In this document: in pieces, positions 18,961 to 27,553 of the stretch
Position numbering within the stretch: position 1 is the first letter of the stretch
Layout: every line of letters begins with the position of its first letter
Assembly: GCA_036675275.1 (NCBI GenBank)
Contig: JAKFFG010000023.1
Span: 124,001 to 188,000, forward strand
Reading direction: 5' to 3'
DNA: 64,000 bases
From: Pollutimonas sp036675275
Lineage (GTDB): Bacteria > Pseudomonadota > Gammaproteobacteria > Burkholderiales > Burkholderiaceae_B
Position numbers and translations under genes: made by a program
Notes under the pieces: model-generated
Told to the model about the DNA's origin: nothing
Databases searched by the model: none
What the model saw: the letters and a program-made list of their open reading frames with translations, nothing else

Positions 18961-19742
18961 CCCCCGGCTCCGGGTTTCCTTCCGTGTCGGGCAGGAAATG
19001 GCCGGGAGTCAACTATTTCTGCAGCACCCGCCAAGGCGGAGTCAGCAACGGCCCCTGGTCGTCGCTTAATGTTGGTCTGCATACCGGCGACGACGGTTCG
19101 CATGTACAGGCCAATCGCGACAGGCTGCGCCGATTTTTGCCCGGCGATCCAGTATGGCTGAATCAGGTGCATGGCTCAGAGGTCCACGATACTGACCGCT
19201 ACCCGGCCGCACCCGCAAGCGGCCCGGCTCTGGTTCCGACCGCGGATGCGGCGATTACGACGCAGCCCGGCCGGGTGCTGGCCATCATGACGGCGGACTG
19301 TCTGCCTGTGGTGTTGGCCAGCGCCGATGGCCGCGCTTTGGGCGTGGCTCATGCCGGATGGCGTGGACTTGCCGGCGGCGTGCTCGAGCGCACCTTGAGC
19401 GCATTGCGGGGCCGTCATGCGCAAGCGACAGCATGGCGCGCCTGGATAGGGCCCGCCATTGGTCCGGCGCATTTCGAAGTGGGCGCCGATGTGTACGCCG
19501 CGTTCGTCGACCATGACGAACAGGCGGCGCATTTTTTCGCCGAGACAGTCCCGGGTACGAAGTGGCTGGCCGACCTGTCATCCCTTGCGCAACGGCGTCT
19601 CCAGGCTGCCGGTGTCGAAAGTGTCGAACTGAGCGGCTATTGCACTTATTCCCAGCCTGAATTGTTTTACTCATATCGGCGCGAATCCCGGACGGGGCGG
19701 CTCGTGACCCTGGCCTGGCTGGATCAGCACTCGTCACTATGA
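18948..19742 (+). CDS. pgeF: Multicopper polyphenol oxidase / YfiH-PgeF family peptidoglycan editing factor
   Basis: 264-residue (from GTG) YfiH-family protein. E. coli YfiH/PgeF clears L-Ser-containing UDP-MurNAc errors, and some homologues show purine nucleoside phosphorylase or laccase-like activity. Characteristic blocks are WLNQVHGSEV near residue 70, MTADCLPVVL (about 115) with the catalytic Cys, and VAHAGWRGLAGGV (about 133-145) with metal-binding His. Two starts are possible: GTG 18948 has GAGGG six nt upstream; ATG 18957 overlaps the rluD stop as ATGA but has its GGAGG only one nt away. I prefer 18948. Either way it is translationally coupled to rluD. Confidence 0.9.
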   Translation: MGGMTPGSGFPSVSGRKWPGVNYFCSTRQGGVSNGPWSSLNVGLHTGDDGSHVQANRDRLRRFLPGDPVWLNQVHGSEVHDTDRYPAAPASGPALVPTADAAITTQPGRVLAIMTADCLPVVLASADGRALGVAHAGWRGLAGGVLERTLSALRGRHAQATAWRAWIGPAIGPAHFEVGADVYAAFVDHDEQAAHFFAETVPGTKWLADLSSLAQRRLQAAGVESVELSGYCTYSQPELFYSYRRESRTGRLVTLAWLDQHSSL

Positions 19743-19790
19743 CAACAGGCTAAATTGCGTAGCGACTTTCCCTGATTGACAGCATGTGGA

Positions 19791-21473
19791 ATGCGATCCA
19801 AGATGGTACAGAGCGTCGATCTAAGCAAGGTGTCAAAAGTGAGTGCTTCGTCCCCATCCCAGTGGCCCGGTCCGGCAAGCGTAGCGCCCGAAAAGCTGGC
19901 TCAGATCCAGGCCGATTTCTCGCGCGAATGGCTGCGTATCGTAACGTCAGCCCAGCAAGGCACGCTCCACAAACCCGCAGACCGGCGCTTTGCCGCCCCG
20001 GCATGGGAAGCTCATCCCGGCTATCTCGTGGCCGCGCACGCCTACCTGTTATCGGCCAGGGCCATGAATCAAATGGTCGACGCCGCCCAGGTCAGCGAAC
20101 CGGTCAGAAATCGCCTCCGTTTCTCCATCATGCAGTGGGTCGAAGCCATGTCGCCCTCGAACTTCATGGTTACCAATCCCGAGGTCCAGAGCAAGCTAGT
20201 CGAAAGCAATGGGCAATCGCTTTGCCAGGGCATACAGAATCTGTTGGGCGACATGCAAAAGGGGCGCCTTACCCAAACCGACGAGTCGCGCTTCGAGCTC
20301 GGCAAGAACATCGGCATCACCAAGGGTTCGGTCATATTCCAGAACGAGCTCATGCAGCTCATTCAGTACGCACCCCTTACAGGCAAGGTGTACCAGAAGC
20401 CGCTGCTTATCGTGCCTCCCTGCATCAATAAATACTACATACTCGACCTTCAACCCGAAAATTCCTTCGTGCGCTATGCGGTCGAACAGGGTCACACGGT
20501 GTTCCTGATCTCATGGCGCAACCCGCTGCCGGGCGATACCGACGGCATCAAGGGAGCTACGTGGGGCGACTACCTCAAGCATGGCGTGCTAAAGGCCGTC
20601 GGTATCGCCGGCGACATAACGAAACAGGCACAGATCAATGCCCTCGGCTTTTGCGTGGGCGGCACCTTGCTCGCCTCGGCATTGGCCCTGGCGCGGGCCG
20701 AAGGCCACAATCCGGTGGCATCGCTCACACTGCTCACCACCTTGCTCGATTTCGAAGAAACGGGCGTGCTCGATGTATTCGTCGACGAACTGCACGCCGC
20801 CTCGCGTGAAAAGCAATTGGGCCGCAGCGGCCTCATGTCGGCGCGCGAACTGGGCACCACATTTTCCTTTCTTCGCCCCAGCGAGCTGGTCTGGAATTAC
20901 GTCGTCAACAACTATCTCAAGGGCGAATCACCGCAGGCGTTCGACCTCTTGTTCTGGAACGCCGACGGAACCAATCTTCCCGGCCCATTCTTCGCCTGGT
21001 ATTTCCGCAACGCCTACCTAGAAAATAACCTCGCGGTGCCGAACCGGGTAACGGTAGACGGACACGGCATCGATCTGGGCCGGCTCGCCATGCCCACCTA
21101 TATATACGGCTCCCGCGACGATCACATCGTGCCGTGGCATGCGTCTTATGCTGCAACGCGGCTGCTGTCGGGGTCAACGCGTTTCGTGCTCGGCGCTTCG
21201 GGGCACATTGCGGGCGTCATCAACCCGCCGGAAAAGAAGCGTCGCAATTACTGGGCGCACGACGCCCAATCCTCGCCAGGCGGCAAAATCACCGATCCAC
21301 AAGCCTGGCTCGAATCCGCTACCCAGCATGCGGGCAGTTGGTGGCCCGACTGGTCCGGCTGGCTCGCATCGCAATCGGGCGACATGGTTCGCGCCCGTAC
21401 TCAATTGGGTAATGCGCGTCACGCGCCATTGCAGCCCGCCCCGGGCGACTATGTAAAAGTAAAGGCACTATAA
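19791..21473 (+). CDS. phaC: Class I poly(3-hydroxyalkanoate) synthase
   Basis: About 560 residues; polymerises 3-hydroxybutyryl-CoA into polyhydroxybutyrate on granules. The lipase-like box is GFCVGG with the nucleophile Cys288 (counted from ATG 19791), preceded by the family pattern QPENSFVRYAVEQGHTVFLI and followed by the catalytic Asp region (YGSRDDHIVPW) and the catalytic His region (LGASGHIAGVINPP). Length fits class I enzymes. The start is uncertain: TTG 19776, ATG 19791 and ATG 19803 are in frame and none has a good Shine-Dalgarno. phaB follows after 82 bp. The phaC stop lies in a 15-bp tandem duplication. Confidence 0.95.
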   Translation: MRSKMVQSVDLSKVSKVSASSPSQWPGPASVAPEKLAQIQADFSREWLRIVTSAQQGTLHKPADRRFAAPAWEAHPGYLVAAHAYLLSARAMNQMVDAAQVSEPVRNRLRFSIMQWVEAMSPSNFMVTNPEVQSKLVESNGQSLCQGIQNLLGDMQKGRLTQTDESRFELGKNIGITKGSVIFQNELMQLIQYAPLTGKVYQKPLLIVPPCINKYYILDLQPENSFVRYAVEQGHTVFLISWRNPLPGDTDGIKGATWGDYLKHGVLKAVGIAGDITKQAQINALGFCVGGTLLASALALARAEGHNPVASLTLLTTLLDFEETGVLDVFVDELHAASREKQLGRSGLMSARELGTTFSFLRPSELVWNYVVNNYLKGESPQAFDLLFWNADGTNLPGPFFAWYFRNAYLENNLAVPNRVTVDGHGIDLGRLAMPTYIYGSRDDHIVPWHASYAATRLLSGSTRFVLGASGHIAGVINPPEKKRRNYWAHDAQSSPGGKITDPQAWLESATQHAGSWWPDWSGWLASQSGDMVRARTQLGNARHAPLQPAPGDYVKVKAL

Positions 21474-21488
21474 GTAAAGGCACGATAA
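21459..21488 (+). repeat. 15-bp tandem duplication spanning the phaC stop codon
   Basis: GTAAAGGCACTATAA (21459-21473) is followed at once by GTAAAGGCACGATAA (21474-21488), 14 of 15 identical. The first copy ends with the phaC TAA; the second is in frame and also ends in TAA. Confidence 0.9.
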
Positions 21489-21555
21489 AAACGCCGCAAT
21501 GCAGGCCTGCAGGCCGGCAATCAAGAACTGTCCGGATTTTAAAAAGGAGCACACA

Positions 21556-22293
21556 ATGAGCGGCAAAGTTGCGTATGTAACAGGTGGGATGGGGGGAATA
21601 GGCACTTCCATATGCCAGCGTCTGGCCAAGGAAGGCTACACTGTGGTGGCCGGCTGCGGCCCAAGCCGCAATTTCGGCCAATGGGTCGACGAACAGGCCG
21701 CGCTCGGATACAAATTCCATGCTTCGGTCGGCAATGTTTCCGATTGGGAATCAACAGTTGCCGCGTTTCAGAAAGTGCGCGATGAAATCGGCCCCGTTTC
21801 GGTGCTGGTCAATAACGCGGGCATTACGCGCGATGGGCTGTTTCGCAAAATGACCCAGGAAGACTGGCGTGCAGTCATCGATACCAATCTGAACAGTCTG
21901 TTCAACGTGACCAAGCAGGTCATCGAAGGCATGATAGACCAGCAATGGGGGCGTATCATCAACATAAGCTCGGTAAACGGCCAGAAAGGGCAGTTCGGGC
22001 AAACCAATTATTCCACGGCAAAGGCCGGCATACACGGGTTCACCATGGCGCTGGCCCAGGAAGTTGCCAACAAGGGAATAACGGTCAATACAATATCCCC
22101 TGGGTATATCGGCACCGACATGGTCAGGGCAATACGTCCTGACGTTCTCGAAAAAATCATCGCCACGATTCCGGTCAGGCGCCTCGGTACGCCCGAGGAA
22201 ATTGGCGCTATGGTGGCATGGCTGGCCTCCGGAGACTCAGGATTCGCCACCGGCGCAGATTTCTCGCTGAATGGCGGCTTGCATATGGGCTAA
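21556..22293 (+). CDS. phaB: Acetoacetyl-CoA reductase
   Basis: 245-residue short-chain dehydrogenase that reduces acetoacetyl-CoA with NADPH to (R)-3-hydroxybutyryl-CoA, the PhaC substrate. The cofactor loop is TGGMGGIG (about 9-16), the Asn-Asn-Ala-Gly motif VLVNNAGITRDG is near 82, and the Ser-Tyr-Lys catalytic set is in INISSVNGQKGQFGQTNYSTAKAG (read in two parts; Tyr and Lys of YSTAK). ATG 21556 is chosen because AAGGAG lies 8 nt upstream. It is the second gene of the pha cluster; no beta-ketothiolase (phaA) gene is in the window. Confidence 0.95.
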   Translation: MSGKVAYVTGGMGGIGTSICQRLAKEGYTVVAGCGPSRNFGQWVDEQAALGYKFHASVGNVSDWESTVAAFQKVRDEIGPVSVLVNNAGITRDGLFRKMTQEDWRAVIDTNLNSLFNVTKQVIEGMIDQQWGRIINISSVNGQKGQFGQTNYSTAKAGIHGFTMALAQEVANKGITVNTISPGYIGTDMVRAIRPDVLEKIIATIPVRRLGTPEEIGAMVAWLASGDSGFATGADFSLNGGLHMG

Positions 22294-22316
22294 GCTCTTT
22301 GGGCTTATCCTTCCTT

Positions 22317-22360
22317 AACAGTGCTTGCCGGCAGGGCGGGCGAGCACTGTTATGTTTTTA
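22317..22360 (+). terminator. Hairpin between phaB and phaR, terminator candidate
   Basis: AACAGTGCTTGCC (22317-22329) pairs with GGCGAGCACTGTT (22339-22351), 13 bp with one wobble, followed by ATGTTTTTA. It would separate phaCB from phaR transcription. The T-run is interrupted, so efficiency is uncertain. Confidence 0.55.
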
Positions 22361-22372
22361 CTTGGTTAGGTT

Positions 22373-22936
22373 ATGACGCAAACTCAAACTGCTTCTTCGG
22401 TCCGTCTGATAAAGAAGTATCCGAACAGGCGCTTGTACGATACGAAAACCAGCACTTATATTACCTTGTCCGATGTGAAGCAATTGGTGCTCGACAACGA
22501 AAGCTTTCAGGTCATCGACGCGAAATCGGGCGAAGACCTCACTCGCAGCATTCTTTTGCAGATCATTCTCGAAGAAGAAAGCGGCGGTGTGCCGATGTTC
22601 TCGCCCACAGCGCTATCGCAGATCATCCGCTTCTATGGTCACTCCACCCAGGGCGTCATGGGACTTTTCCTTGAAAAGAACATTCAGGCTTTCATGGATA
22701 TCCAGAACCGGATGGCCGAACAGTCCAAAGGCGTATACGGCACGCAGTTCGGGCCCGAAGCCTGGGCCCAGTTCATGAATGTGCAGACGCCCGTGCTGCA
22801 AAACATGATGAGCAACTACATTGATCAAAGCAAGAATCTGTTCGTTCAGATGCAGGACCAAATGCAGGATCAGTCCCGAAACATCTTTACGGCGTTCCCG
22901 TTTTCGCCGCCCCCGCCAGACACCAAAAAGAAATGA
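22373..22936 (+). CDS. phaR: Polyhydroxyalkanoate synthesis repressor PhaR
   Basis: 187-residue regulator that binds both DNA and polyhydroxybutyrate granules and represses phasin and its own gene until polymer accumulates. The N-terminal DNA-binding domain shows IKKYPNRRLYDTKTSTYITL (about 13-32) and continues to about residue 70. The middle contains helices (GLFLEKNIQAFMDIQNRMAEQ) and the C-terminal tail is Gln/Met-rich (QMQDQMQDQSRN) and ends in PPPPDTKKK. Length is typical. It lies 79 bp after phaB, separated by a hairpin, and is followed by a clear terminator. Confidence 0.95.
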   Translation: MTQTQTASSVRLIKKYPNRRLYDTKTSTYITLSDVKQLVLDNESFQVIDAKSGEDLTRSILLQIILEEESGGVPMFSPTALSQIIRFYGHSTQGVMGLFLEKNIQAFMDIQNRMAEQSKGVYGTQFGPEAWAQFMNVQTPVLQNMMSNYIDQSKNLFVQMQDQMQDQSRNIFTAFPFSPPPPDTKKK

Positions 22937-22958
22937 CGCTGGTTTAAAAACTCCCACG

Positions 22959-22984
22959 ACGGCCCATGACAGGGCCGTTTTTTT
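22959..22984 (+). terminator. Rho-independent terminator after phaR
   Basis: ACGGCCC (22959-22965), loop ATGACA, GGGCCGT (22972-22978) and seven T through 22984. Lies 22 bp after the phaR stop. Confidence 0.85.
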
Positions 22985-23096
22985 ACGTCAGCCGGCGGCA
23001 CCGTATTGCGGGTACGGAGCAATTCGGCTCAAAAACCGCATTTGTTTGCCTTTGCTCAAACGTCGCGATTTCAGACGCTTGTAAGATCACATGGCT

Positions 23097-23115
23097 CATA
23101 ATGAGAATCATCCTT
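23097..23115 (+). promoter_or_regulatory. Fur box upstream of ftrA
   Basis: CATAATGAGAATCATCCTT matches 14 of 19 positions of the Fur consensus GATAATGATAATCATTATC, including an unbroken AATGA-GAATCAT core with one change. It ends 21 bp before the ftrA start, where a bound repressor would block transcription. Iron-dependent repression of ftrABCD is therefore likely. Confidence 0.75.
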
Positions 23116-23136
23116 ATTACGGATTTATAGAAGTCG

Positions 23137-23679
23137 ATGCCCATGATCAAGCAATTATTTTTCATATTACTAGCGGCTGGATGCGCCTTGCCGTCCAGCG
23201 CGGCCGAATACCCCATCGGCGTTCCTGCCGTACACCATGGCCTGGAGGTCGCCGCCGTGTATTTGCAGCCAATCGAAATGGATCCTCCGGGAATGATGCG
23301 CGATGCCCGAGATTCGGATATTCACCTTGAAGCCGATATCCATGCTACGGCCGACAACAAGAACGGCTTGCCCGAAGGTGCCTGGGCGCCATACCTCAAC
23401 ATCCAGTACGTTTTGCAGAAGAAGGGCAGCGACACCAGCCAGAAGGGCGAGTTGATGCCCATGGTGGCCAACGATGGGCCTCATTACGGCGATAACGTCA
23501 AGCTGGATGGGCCCGGCAAATACCAGCTTACTTTCATCGTCGGCAATCCCGGGGCCGATAAGATGAGTCATTTCGGGCGCCACGTCGACAAGGAAACCGG
23601 TGTGGAGCCGTGGTTCGCACCATTCGAGGTGCAATACGAGTTTGTCTATGCCGGCACGGGCAAGAAGGGTGGCTATTGA
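23137..23679 (+). CDS. ftrA: FtrA, periplasmic iron-binding P19-type protein
   Basis: 180-residue exported protein of the P19/Tpd/FetP family, the periplasmic component of Bordetella-type FtrABCD ferrous iron uptake. An N-terminal hydrophobic stretch (LFFILLAAGCALPSSAA) is a signal peptide; cleavage near residue 24 seems likely, although LAAGC is faintly lipobox-like. The mature part has the P19 pattern with potential Met/His/Glu copper or iron ligands (EMDPPGMMRDA, LEADIHATADNKNG, ANDGPHYGDN, MSHFGRHVDKETG). A second ATG lies at 23143. It is the first of four tightly packed genes behind a Fur box and overlaps ftrB as TGATG. Confidence 0.93.
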   Translation: MPMIKQLFFILLAAGCALPSSAAEYPIGVPAVHHGLEVAAVYLQPIEMDPPGMMRDARDSDIHLEADIHATADNKNGLPEGAWAPYLNIQYVLQKKGSDTSQKGELMPMVANDGPHYGDNVKLDGPGKYQLTFIVGNPGADKMSHFGRHVDKETGVEPWFAPFEVQYEFVYAGTGKKGGY

Positions 23680-24023
23680 TGAAGCCAGCCAGATATCGGC
23701 TTGCCGCACTGGCGCTGATGGCAGGGCTGGCCGCTCCGGCGCTGGCCGCCGATCTTCCGACCTTTACCATCACTTTCAAGCCCGACGGCAATTTCGATCC
23801 GCAACGGCTTGAGGTTCCTGCGGGGCGTTTCAAGCTTGTGCTGGTCAACGAAAGCAAAGAGCCGGTGGAATTCGAGAGCTTGCCCTTGCGCAAGGAAAAA
23901 GTATTGGGCCCGGGCGTGAAGTCTTTCGTTGTACTGAGCGTTTCACGACCTGGCGAGTACCCCTTTTTTGATGATTTCCATCAAGACGCCAGGGGTACTC
24001 TGGTGGTGCTGCCCAAGCCATAA
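23679..24023 (+). CDS. ftrB: FtrB, periplasmic cupredoxin-like protein
   Basis: 114-residue exported protein with signal peptide (MKPARYRLAALALMAGLAAPALAA, cleavage about 23). The rest is a small cupredoxin-like beta sandwich (FTITFKPDGNFDPQRLEVPA, VNESKEPVEFESLPL, FDDFHQDARGTLVV). In the Bordetella model it is thought to help oxidise Fe2+ so the Ftr1-type permease can transport iron. The ATG at 23679 shares its first base with the ftrA stop, showing translational coupling. Confidence 0.9.
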   Translation: MKPARYRLAALALMAGLAAPALAADLPTFTITFKPDGNFDPQRLEVPAGRFKLVLVNESKEPVEFESLPLRKEKVLGPGVKSFVVLSVSRPGEYPFFDDFHQDARGTLVVLPKP

Positions 24024-24038
24024 ATCACGGTATCCAGA

Positions 24039-24890
24039 ATGGAACAAGTTATTTTTATCGTCTGGCGCGAGAGCGTCGAGGCATTGCTCGTGGTCGGCAT
24101 ATTGTTCACCTGGCTGCGCGCCAGTCCGGCCGGGCGCCGCGGCCTCCCGTGGCTGTGGGGCGGTGTGGCAGCAGGGCTTGCGTTGGCCGGTGCGCTGGCA
24201 TTGATATTACTAGGTGTGGCCTCCTGGTTGTCGGACACCGGGCAGGAATGGTTCCAGGCCATCATGGCGCTGACTGCCTGCGTTCTGGTCGTGCATATGG
24301 TGTGCTGGATGAAACGGCACGGGCGCTCGCTCAAGCGCGAACTCGAAAGCGGCGCCACACGGCAATTGCACGATTCAAACTGGTGGGGCCTGTTGGTTCT
24401 CGTCATGATTGCTGTCGCACGCGAAGGCAGCGAGACAGTGGTGTTTCTCTACGGAACCATTGCCGGCGGCGGCGCGGGCCATGCGGCCTGGCAGCTGGCG
24501 CTGGCGGGCGCCATGGGTTTCGTAGCGGCGCTGCTTACGTTCTGGTTGCTGCAGCTGGGCGGAAAATTGATCACCTGGAAGCGTTTCTTCCTGCTTACCG
24601 AGATATTGCTGCTATTGCTGGCCAGCTCGCTGCTGGTGTCAGGGTTGGACCATCTGATTTCCCTTGAAGCCTTGCCCGTCATCATGGACCCGGCCTGGGA
24701 CAGCTCGTGGCTGCTAGACGCCAATCAAGGATTGGGCAAGATACTGGCCGACTTCGCAGGGTACCGTGCATATCCGGCGCTTTCCGCGGTGTTGATCTGG
24801 GTGATGTACTGGATAGTCGTCTGGCGCCTGTTATGGCGCGCGGGGACGTCATCGGCCGGCGCAGCGCGTCTGCCCGCGGCCAGGGCATAG
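24039..24890 (+). CDS. ftrC: FtrC, Ftr1-family iron permease
   Basis: 283-residue inner-membrane permease with about seven hydrophobic segments. The two RExxE motifs of the Ftr1 family, which carry iron across, are present as WRESVEALLVVG (about residues 7-18) and AREGSETVVFLYG (about 127-139). Related to yeast Ftr1p and bacterial EfeU. It starts 15 bp after ftrB. Partner genes on both sides support the FtrABCD assignment. Confidence 0.93.
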   Translation: MEQVIFIVWRESVEALLVVGILFTWLRASPAGRRGLPWLWGGVAAGLALAGALALILLGVASWLSDTGQEWFQAIMALTACVLVVHMVCWMKRHGRSLKRELESGATRQLHDSNWWGLLVLVMIAVAREGSETVVFLYGTIAGGGAGHAAWQLALAGAMGFVAALLTFWLLQLGGKLITWKRFFLLTEILLLLLASSLLVSGLDHLISLEALPVIMDPAWDSSWLLDANQGLGKILADFAGYRAYPALSAVLIWVMYWIVVWRLLWRAGTSSAGAARLPAARA

Positions 24891-24898
24891 GCGGGTAT

Positions 24899-26314
24899 AT
24901 GTCTCTGGCAATACTGAAAAGCGGCGCGATCAGTTTCGCGGATTTTTTGCGCGACCATGCAAGGTGGCTACGGCGCATGCAGTGGGTGATCGTGGCCGCC
25001 TACGCCTTCCTGCTTATCGTGCCCGCGCTATTGCCTTTGCCGGGGCGAACAGCTTCCGTTTTCAACAACCTCACTGTTTTCGCCCAGTTTGCTTTCTGGG
25101 GAGTCTGGTGGCCCTTCGTGCTGGTGTCCATGCCTTTGATGGGGCGGGCATGGTGCGGCTGGTTCTGTCCGGAAGGCATGCTCAGCGAGTGGACCAGCGG
25201 TTACGGGCGGGGCAGGGCAATTCCGAAGTGGATGCGATGGGGCGGCTGGCCTTTTGTCGCTTTTTCCCTGACCACTATTTACGGGCAGTTGGTAAGCGTA
25301 TATCAGTATCCGTGGGCAGCGCTTGCCGTGCTGGGCGGGTCGACGGTTGCGGCCATGCTGGTGGGATGGCTATATGGACGCAACAAGCGCGTATGGTGCA
25401 AGTATCTGTGCCCCGTCAATGGCGTTTTCAATCTGCTCGCCAAGCTGGCGCCATGGCACTATAAAGTCAACGAAGACGCCTGGCGGCATCCCGAGCGCCG
25501 TACCGAAACAATCAATTGCGCGCCGCTGGTGCCCTTGCGGCACATGCAGGGAGCATCGGATTGCCATATGTGCGGCCGCTGCAGCGATTACCGCGGCGCC
25601 ATTCAATTGACGCCACGGTCGCCCGAGGCGGAGATCGTGCACGTGGCAAACGGCGATGGCTGGCAAACGGCGCTTATTGTCTTCGGCCTGATGGGCCTGG
25701 CCGTCGGCGCTTTTCTGTGGAGCGCCAGCCCATGGTTTGTGACGGTAAAACAGGCGGCGGCGACATGGCTGGTGAACCACGATGTCTACTGGCCGCTCGA
25801 GCAGAATGCGCCATGGTTTCTGCTCACGCATTATCCCGAAGTCAACGATAGTTTCAGCTGGCTGGATGGAGGCGTCATCTTATTGTTCATATTTGCTGCG
25901 GCGGCATGCATAGGTGGTCCGATATTCCTGGGGCTCTGGGCTGCCGACAGGGCCTTGCCGCGATCGCGGACTGCGGGCGTAAAAGATGCGTCGGGCAGGC
26001 CGGTCGCGGGAACAAGCCGAGGCATCCATGACCTGGCGCTGGGGCTTGTGCCGGCGGCTGGCGCAGGAGTCTTCCTGGGACTGTCGGCGACAACCCTGAC
26101 CTTGCTGCAGCACGAAGGGGTCTCGGTGGCCTGGGCAAGCGCAGTACGGTTCGGCCTGCTCGGTGTGGCTATGCTGTGGAGCCTGCGCCTGGTATGGCGC
26201 ATCACGTCTTCCCGCAGCGCAAGCCGGGGATATCGCCTTAACGCCTTGCTGCTTGTTGCGCTGGGGACAATTCCGTATTGCGCGGCATGGGCGCTGTTCT
26301 TCGCGGTCTGGTAA
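24899..26314 (+). CDS. ftrD: FtrD, membrane polyferredoxin of the ferrous iron transport system
   Basis: 471-residue integral membrane iron-sulfur protein related to NapH/NosR/CcoG. Cysteine motifs are CGWFCPEGMLSEW (about 85-97), CKYLCPVNGVFN (about 169-180) and CHMCGRCSDYRG (about 222-233). About nine membrane segments surround them. In the Bordetella Ftr model it accepts electrons from FtrB-mediated iron oxidation. ATG 24899 (MSLAILKSG) is chosen because it lies 8 bp after ftrC with a GGCGGG upstream; the longer frame would overlap ftrC by 180 bp. Last gene of the operon, convergent with the next gene at 6 bp. Confidence 0.92.
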   Translation: MSLAILKSGAISFADFLRDHARWLRRMQWVIVAAYAFLLIVPALLPLPGRTASVFNNLTVFAQFAFWGVWWPFVLVSMPLMGRAWCGWFCPEGMLSEWTSGYGRGRAIPKWMRWGGWPFVAFSLTTIYGQLVSVYQYPWAALAVLGGSTVAAMLVGWLYGRNKRVWCKYLCPVNGVFNLLAKLAPWHYKVNEDAWRHPERRTETINCAPLVPLRHMQGASDCHMCGRCSDYRGAIQLTPRSPEAEIVHVANGDGWQTALIVFGLMGLAVGAFLWSASPWFVTVKQAAATWLVNHDVYWPLEQNAPWFLLTHYPEVNDSFSWLDGGVILLFIFAAAACIGGPIFLGLWAADRALPRSRTAGVKDASGRPVAGTSRGIHDLALGLVPAAGAGVFLGLSATTLTLLQHEGVSVAWASAVRFGLLGVAMLWSLRLVWRITSSRSASRGYRLNALLLVALGTIPYCAAWALFFAVW

Positions 26315-26320
26315 CAGGCA

Positions 26321-27457
26321 TTACGAGTCCGTCCGGTCTTTCTTGAAAGGGCTGTGATCCTGAAGCTCGTTGAAGTAGGCCATGACAGCAGGTGTTTCCT
26401 CGGCCAGGAAGTCGGTGATGGCTTGCGCATAGCGCTGGTCCCGTATCCAGTGCGCCGATGATGTCTGTACCGGCAGCATGCCGCGGGAAAGCTTGTGTTC
26501 GCCCTGGGCCCCTCCTTCAAACACTTGCACCCCGTGTTCTATGCAGAATTCGATGGCCTGCATATAGCAGGTTTCAAAATGCAGGCCGGGCACGTACTGC
26601 ACGCTACCCCAATATCTTCCGAACAGTCGCGTCTCGCTGCGGATATTGAGCGCGCAGGCAATGGGGCTGCCTTGTTGTTCAGCCAGTACGAGAACCAGGC
26701 TCCCGGGCATGCTACGCAGCAATTCGGCAAAGAAATCTTTGCTGAGATACGGCGCATTGCCGTGTTCCATATAGGTCTGGTAGTAACAGCGGTAAAAGAA
26801 GTTCAGAGTAGGCCCGTCGATTTCCGTTCCCTGCAGCCAGCGAAAGCTGATATTGGCCTGGGTCGCCCTTTTTCTATCCTGTTTGATCTTCTTGCGCTTT
26901 TGTTGACTGAGCGTGGACAGGAAATCGTCCAGATCGCGGTAGCCTTTGTTGAACCAGTGGAACTGTATGTTTTCCCTGAACACGAATCCGGCTTGCGTCA
27001 GAGCCGACCTGTCGTCATCGGACGGAAACAGGATATGCAAGGACGAGATTCCGTTTTCCTGGGTGACTTCTATGGCCTTGCGCGCCAGCAGGATGCGGTC
27101 TTCATGTGTGGCGGCAAGCAGGCGGGGCCCGGGTACCGGTGTAAACGGAATGGCCGACAACAGCTTTGGATAATAGGCGAGCCCGTGGCGCTCGAAGGCT
27201 CTTGCCCAGGCATAATCGAATACATATTCGCCGCGGGAGTGCGACTTCAGATACAAAGGCATGGCGCCATCAAGCTGGTCTCCCCGATGCAGCAGCAAAT
27301 AATGCGCTGCCCAACCCGTTTCCGGAGCCGCGCAACCTGTTTGCTCCAGCGCCAGCAGAAATGCATGACTTACCAGGGGATGGCCGCCCGCCAGCTCGTT
27401 CCACCGTTCGGCGTTAATATCGTGCAGATTGCGGGCGAGGGTGAAGGTGGGCGGCAA
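26321..27457 (-). CDS. FemAB/GNAT-like protein of the COG3146 group
   Basis: 378-residue cytoplasmic protein. It belongs to a widespread proteobacterial family annotated as peptidoglycan biosynthesis-related or GNAT-like acyltransferase, without a proven reaction. Family stretches are HPLVSHAFLLALEQTGCA (about 26-43), YLKSHSRGEYVFDYAWARAF (about 69-88), KKRKKIKQDRKRATQANISF (about 196-215) and GRYWGSVQYVPGLHFETCYM followed by FEGGAQGEHKLSRG. Length is typical. It is divergent from the CobW-type gene with 96 bp between and convergent with ftrD. Confidence 0.85.
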   Translation of the reverse strand: MPPTFTLARNLHDINAERWNELAGGHPLVSHAFLLALEQTGCAAPETGWAAHYLLLHRGDQLDGAMPLYLKSHSRGEYVFDYAWARAFERHGLAYYPKLLSAIPFTPVPGPRLLAATHEDRILLARKAIEVTQENGISSLHILFPSDDDRSALTQAGFVFRENIQFHWFNKGYRDLDDFLSTLSQQKRKKIKQDRKRATQANISFRWLQGTEIDGPTLNFFYRCYYQTYMEHGNAPYLSKDFFAELLRSMPGSLVLVLAEQQGSPIACALNIRSETRLFGRYWGSVQYVPGLHFETCYMQAIEFCIEHGVQVFEGGAQGEHKLSRGMLPVQTSSAHWIRDQRYAQAITDFLAEETPAVMAYFNELQDHSPFKKDRTDS

Positions 27458-27553
27458 GGTTATGGCTTTATTGAATTCGATGAACGGAGTGCCGAGGGCA
27501 ATGCGGCCGGCTGCACGTCTGCTTTCCTATTGTAATGGGGCAAAGGACGCGGC

